A stretch of 64,000 nucleotides of DNA, from assembly GCF_011386835.1 (NCBI RefSeq), contig NC_088799.1, positions 71,443,302-71,507,301 of the forward strand. Direction: 5' to 3'. The DNA comes from Chrysemys picta bellii. Taxonomy: Eukaryota > Chordata > Testudines > Emydidae. This document shows positions 59,215 through 64,000 of this stretch, one piece after another. The notes beneath the pieces were generated by a model. The model saw only the letters and a program-made list of their open reading frames with translations, was not told where the DNA came from and did not search any database. Each line of letters starts with the position of its first letter. The stretch's first letter is position 1. The position numbers were made by a program, and so were the translations under genes.

Positions 59215-59583
59215 CAGGGCCGGCTCTAAGTTTTTTGCTGCCCCAAGCAGCAAAAAAAAGTGCCGCCCCCCCGAGCCCCCGCCGAGCGCCGCGCCACCCC
59301 CCCAGTGCCGCCCCCCCGCCGAGCGCCGCGCCGCCAGAGCCCGCCCCCCCAGCCCATCGCCGCCGGAACACCCCCCCCTGCGCCGCCCCCCCACCAAGCG
59401 CCGCGCCGCCGGAACCCCATCCCGAGCGCCGCGCCGCCGGAGCCCGCCCGCCCCCCCCCTGCGGAGCGCCGCGCCACCGGAGCGCCCCCCCCGCAGAATG
59501 CCTCACCGCGCTCCCCCCGCCGCCCCTTACCAGGTGCCGCCCCAAGCATTTGCTTGGTTGCCTGGTGCCTGGAGCCGGCCCTG
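59215..59583. mobile_element. hAT-type element (CAGGGCCGGCTCTA family), 369 bp
   Basis: Ends CAGGGCCGGCTCTAAG and TGGAGCCGGCCCTG with exact 8-bp duplications ATTCTTAT at 59207-59214 and 59584-59591. Its centre is an extremely GC-rich array of GAGCGCCGCGCCGCC-type units. Proline-, alanine- and arginine-rich frames over it are artefacts. It shares termini but not its core with 34696-35343. Confidence 0.94.
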
Positions 59584-59684
59584 ATTCTTATAGATGGAAA
59601 ACTGTTATGCCATGCCTTCAAACTCCCATACTTACTCATGTCCTCTTTTGTGGAGCCATGCAGGCCAGCCATAAGCATTTAGGG

Positions 59685-59835
59685 ACAGATTTTTAAAGGG
59701 ATTATGTGCCTACAAGTACCTAGTAGGATTATGTGCCTAACTCTAATTGAAATAGATGGGTATTAGGTGTCTAGATGCTGTTATAATTTCCATTAGGTGC
59801 CTAAATACTTTAAAAAATAAAATCTAGCACTAACT
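59685..59835. repeat. Palindromic dispersed repeat
   Basis: CAGATTTTTAAAGGGATTA near the left is approximately inverted near 59802-59826, and GTGCCTA/TAGGTGC motifs alternate between arms. The centre contains ATTGAAATAGATGGG. Traces of the same family occur at 20650, 22070-22105 with 22610-22680, and 50022. It may be the source of the CATTGACTTCAATGGG-type fragments scattered through the window. Confidence 0.45.
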
Positions 59836-59839
59836 AATT

Positions 59840-60470
59840 TTATGCATTTTCTTTCTGTCCCTAGAGTGCATGGTCAGTGTAATATCCATTTAACAACATC
59901 CCTTTAAGAACTGTCCTTGTTACTCTAGCATTTCCCTTTGTAAAGACTTCTGGTATATTCAATACATTTTAAAGTGATACTCATAAATTCATACACTTTT
60001 TCTGCCTGATTGGAGAGAGAAATTGATTGATTTTACATATTTATTAAATATCTCTTAGCAGGATGCACACACCTGCTTTACTTGGTTTCATTTACAATAT
60101 GGTCCTTGTTGCAGTTAGTCATTAAATGGAAAGCCCACATTGGTTTTGTGCAGTGAACAAGACAGATGACACAGATAGATGAGATTTACAGTATGAGATG
60201 GTTCTACAAAATAAGAAAGGGGGAGCCAAGCTGAATTTTCCATTGAAGTTAAAATAGTATGTGTGGTGTTTACAGATTTTTCACGTTAACCCAACATCGT
60301 CCACATTTTTTAAACATAAATATTAGGCTTAAATATTATCAGTGATATGTGAATGATGCTCTTTGTTCCCTTGACATCTGAAAACAAAAGAGCATGATCC
60401 GAATCCTTCTCTTATTAAATCACTGTGTCTAGAACTTGGTTTCTCATGCACTACTGTGCTTTATTGTGGG
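59840..60470. other. Unique sequence, no gene seen
   Basis: AT-rich with no recognised feature. Confidence 0.4.
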
Positions 60471-60472
60471 GG

Positions 60473-60519
60473 GTGTGTGTGTGTGTGTGTGTGTCTGTGT
60501 GAGAGAGAGAGAGAGAGAT
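60473..60519. repeat. (GT)n(GA)n microsatellite
   Basis: About a dozen GT units (one interrupted by C) run directly into about nine GA units. It is purine-pyrimidine ordered and likely length-variable. Confidence 0.95.
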
Positions 60520-60524
60520 GCACA

Positions 60525-62640
60525 GGGTTTCCTTGTGTTCTTTTGTTTCCCCCTATGAGACTCAACAGAGGGCTCCAAGTTAAAGACCTAATAATGGAAA
60601 ATGATACGAATTCAGAAACTAAACAGATACTGGTATTTGTGAGCCAAGTATCCAGCAATGTATGTAGCCATTTATGCTACAGGTACTGTTTTTATTAGGT
60701 CTTCTTGAGGCTGGAACATCCTCATTTGTGTGTAATATCATGTCTCCAATCTCTTGGGATGTTGTTATAGAACATCTTCAAGGCACTTTCATCAAGCAAG
60801 GGCTCATATTGCACAATTTGCTCTGAGAGTCTAAAGATAACATTTCTCTCCTAATTGGAGGAAAAAAAGTTATGCCACCAATAGAGTCACTAAGTGACAT
60901 CCAAATAAGTAGCAAGTAAGGACCTCATGGTCAGTATAAACAGAATCTGCATAGAATCGCTTATTTTCTGTGCAGAAGCAAAATGGATAATTGCAGCATT
61001 ATAATGGAAACTCTCTGGATTTTATTTGATCTCTAGAGGCCTACAAAACACAGTATAACAAAGGTAATTTGTACAGCCTTATCAAATATGAACAATACAT
61101 TTAAAGTCATGGGCCCACTTGGGCAAAGAAGCAAGGTAGGAGAGAAGCTAATTGTGATCAGTATATTTTCGTTTCTGTAGAGCGTGCTTTGGACGTTACT
61201 GATAACAGAAAAAATTCTTCCACTGTCTAGGGAAGGAATCTTTCTTTTCCATATGCTGTGGCATGTAAGGTCCAGGATTTGGCCCTTTTAAAGAAGCAAA
61301 GCCAAAGAATGAGTTGTTTTCCCCCACCCCCTTGAGGAAAAATATAGTAAAGGTCAAATGTAGAACAAATGGAACATCTAAATGTCTTCTGAATCAAAAA
61401 GAACCACAAACCAGAAATTTTATACTGGGTGCTGCAAGTGATACCTTTGAATTTGAGGTGTTTAGTCATTACTTCTCAGAGCATAGACCACTCTTTTTTA
61501 TAAGACAATAACTTTAGAAGATCCCTTTCATGAGTAGTTTTGTAGCATGACTAAATTTGTCCACTTCCAGTAAAATGAGAGAAGTGAGTTTCTGTTTCAA
61601 ACCCCAGTGTTTTCTTTTTTTAGGCATGCAATCCCTACATTACGGCTTGGCTGAAACCCCAACTTTCCAATTATTTATGCTCATGATATCCTGTAATCTA
61701 GGACTATCTTGTGGACTGGGCTGCACATCCACCCATGGTCAAAATGGCATGTAAGACCCCAAACAAAGCACGGTGCGACCTCCTTGAACTTTGGGTGCAC
61801 ATGCTGCACGTTTGCCGCCTCCCTCCTCCCCCTTGAGCAGGTGGGTAGGAAAGGACTGGTCCACTTTCCATGCACTAGCCAGCATGACTGAGACAGTGTT
61901 GGGGTGAAGATAGCAATCTGTTAGTGCCAGACTGAAACAAAGGGGGTGGAGGTCAGGGAAAGAACTGTCAGAGGTACTTCTTTCCTTATGCTGTTCCTGA
62001 GATGGAGTAGCGAAGTGCTGCCTTTGATGCCGGGCAGAATGTATTGACATAAACTAACTCATAATAATTAGACACAAGGGAAAAGAGCATATTGTATTTC
62101 GCTTGAAAGCTTTGAAGCTAGTGAGTATTTTAGAGTATTGAGAGTTATTTGGGTTGTCACTGTCTGCCCATCACATGGAAGAGCATATATGACATTGGGG
62201 TTTCTCTGTAGAAATGTATATTACTTATTGCACTTGTATGGCAGAAAACCTTTCTTTGGAGGATCTTAAAGATTTACAGGATTTAATGGAGCTTTGCATC
62301 ACCCTTGCAAAGTTGGTAAATCTTGTATTCCTTTTACAGATCGGTAAACTGAGGGTCAGAAAGGTTAGAAGACCTAATAAAGGTGATGCATTGATTAGAG
62401 TGGCAAAGATGTGTATAGAACCCAGGACTCCACGTTCCCCATCTGTTAATCTCACCATTACACCACATTGCAACCTGGGAAGACATAGTATGTTTTAATG
62501 ACTCTTGACTCAACTTCAGTAGTACTGCTGCCCAGGAAAATTCATAATATACAAAATCCATCCATGCATGTTGTTAAATGACATATTTACATCCCTAACA
62601 TTTTGCTTTGGGGCTACTCATATGAACAAGTACTATCTAA
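60525..62640. other. Unique sequence with an L2/MIR trace, no gene seen
   Basis: CTTTTACAGATCGGTAAACTGAGGG at about 62333-62355 and CCAGGACTCCACGTTCCCC near 62422 follow an old L2/MIR-type repeat. Other frames have no domain. Confidence 0.45.
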
Positions 62641-62649
62641 TGTGAGTAA

Positions 62650-62935
62650 GGTTATGTCTACATGACATTACAAATGTTGCAGTGGTGCAGCAGAAGCACT
62701 GTAGCTATGCTGCTGTAGCGTTGACATTTGCTACAGCAACAGAAGGAGTTTTTCCATCACTGTAGTAAAGCCACCCCCTTAAGAGGTGGTAGCTAAGCTG
62801 ACAAGAATTCTTCAATTGACATGGTGGTGTCTATACCAAGGTTTAAGGCTTAACTATGTTTATTGTGGTGTGAATTTTTCACAGTCCTGAGTGATGTAGT
62901 TAGGCTGACCTAAATTGTAGGTTTAGACCAGACCT
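62650..62935. mobile_element. MITE with TATGTCTACA ends
   Basis: The left end GGTTATGTCTACATGACATT resembles the end of the 17000-17211 element, and the right end AGGTTTAGACCAGACCT is a degraded inverted partner. Internal GTAGCTATGCTGCTGTAGC and its neighbours form hairpins. Duplication not defined. Confidence 0.55.
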
Positions 62936-62939
62936 GAGA

Positions 62940-64000
62940 ATTGCAGAATAAAGACCTAATGTGTATCAAGAGGGTGCTACAGATTTTTATTCCTTAATGT
63001 AATCTGCTAAAGAAGTAATAATCATAATACATGATTTAATAGGTGAGATTTTATATAACAGTGATAGCTGAACAAAACAAAATCTGAATGTTAATGTTTG
63101 CAGTTTACTGACAATGAATGAGCTACAGAAGGGGTTTGTAGTAAACAAACAGTCAGGCAATCCTTTGAGCTTTCTTTATTGTTTATGCATAGCTTCTTTA
63201 ACACTCACCATGTTAACTCTCTTATGCTTCCGCATCACAAAGCTAACTAGAGGAGCTCTCTGCAGGAATTCAGCAGTCAGGAAGAAAGTTTGAAAAGATT
63301 AGGGCTTAAACAAGGAGTGTTTAGGTGATGAGGTTACAATAGAATATTTTAGACAGCACACACTACAGGGTGCCAACTACAAAGACTGAGCAACACAGTG
63401 TGCTCAAACTAAGAGACATTAAAAGGAACAAGATGATTTAAGTAGTGGATTTTCTAGCTCTATCTTAGATGCTATGGTAATAGATGCTATAGAAAATCCT
63501 AAGAGATTCCCAAATAAATCTGTCTGGCAAGGTCCCTAGCAAACCTCACGGAATTTCACAGTCTTCCTTTACCGTGTAATATATTAAATTAGGCAATCAG
63601 GTATCACTTATTTCCTGGGTATCACTGGTCTAACTTTGGTCATAGTGCTAGCACCTGATTTCTCCACTGATGGTCCTGGTCCATGTCTTGATGATGCACA
63701 TATTTGTCAATGGGACACATTCTTGGCTCCTGAATATGATAATTCAATGAAGTTGCCTGCTGAAGTATTACTCTTCTCACCTGAAAAGCAGACAGGCCCA
63801 GAAGAAATTCTTATAAGAGTGATACTCATTATCTTAAACATGTTATGTTTTATTGCAGCTGAAACGTAGGTGTTCTAGAGTCAGACCTTATAGCTGGGGG
63901 TGAGAATAAGCAGATCAAATAAACACTACATACATTTTATAGTAGCTTCCAGCCTGAACTTCTTTTCTGGTCAGTCAGTACTAGCAGATTTTCTCCAGGA
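62940..64000. other. Unique sequence, no gene seen
   Basis: A block free of repeats runs to the window edge. The short frame at 63636-63869 has no recognised domain; a continuation beyond the edge cannot be judged. Confidence 0.4.

Noticed and set aside
59155..59696. Ala-, Pro- and Arg-rich frames in several phases
   Set aside because: They follow the GCC-rich core of a hAT element with exact duplications.

Overview
This is a window of nuclear DNA from an amniote, most likely a turtle. The host inference rests on tRNA-derived SINEs resembling the chelonian Cry I family, abundant CR1 LINEs whose 3' ends I associate with turtles and archosaurs, many hAT-type short elements with 8-bp target duplications, and old MIR-like SINEs. 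I ran no database search, so the host call comes from repeat character only. No bacterial, organellar or viral gene order is present.

I find no convincing host protein-coding gene. The long open frames are transposon remains or frames in GC-rich or low-complexity DNA. Layout: 1-3880 is AT-rich unique sequence with several blocks that look like conserved noncoding DNA. 3890-6050 is a GC- and CpG-rich island, probably a promoter or first exon, containing a hAT MITE and a pyrimidine minisatellite. 6050-12030 is mostly unique, with one unclassified repeat near 10.1-11.1 kb. 12.2-15.0 kb is a block of two large non-autonomous DNA elements with nested pieces. 15-25 kb is unique sequence with scattered MITEs, MIRs and a SINE. 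25.6-28.6 kb holds a decayed Ty3/gypsy pol interrupted by a CR1. 29282-29541 is the best candidate host exon. 34.7-44.7 kb contains several hAT elements with exact 8-bp duplications. 45.8-46.7 kb is the strongest conserved-noncoding candidate. 47.1-51.7 kb holds two 5'-truncated CR1 copies, the second with another CR1 inside it. 53.8-64 kb is unique DNA with hAT elements, a decayed non-LTR fragment, a dinucleotide repeat and a MITE.

The window therefore reads as intergenic or intronic DNA around a CpG-island promoter, with candidate regulatory blocks and layered transposons. The insertion order can be read directly: CR1 into Ty3, CR1 into CR1, and DNA elements into one another. No novel defence, metabolic or mobile system is evident. 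The most useful leads are the CpG island, the candidate exon, the noncoding blocks, and the GC-rich CCAAT and G-run modules carried by the hAT elements.
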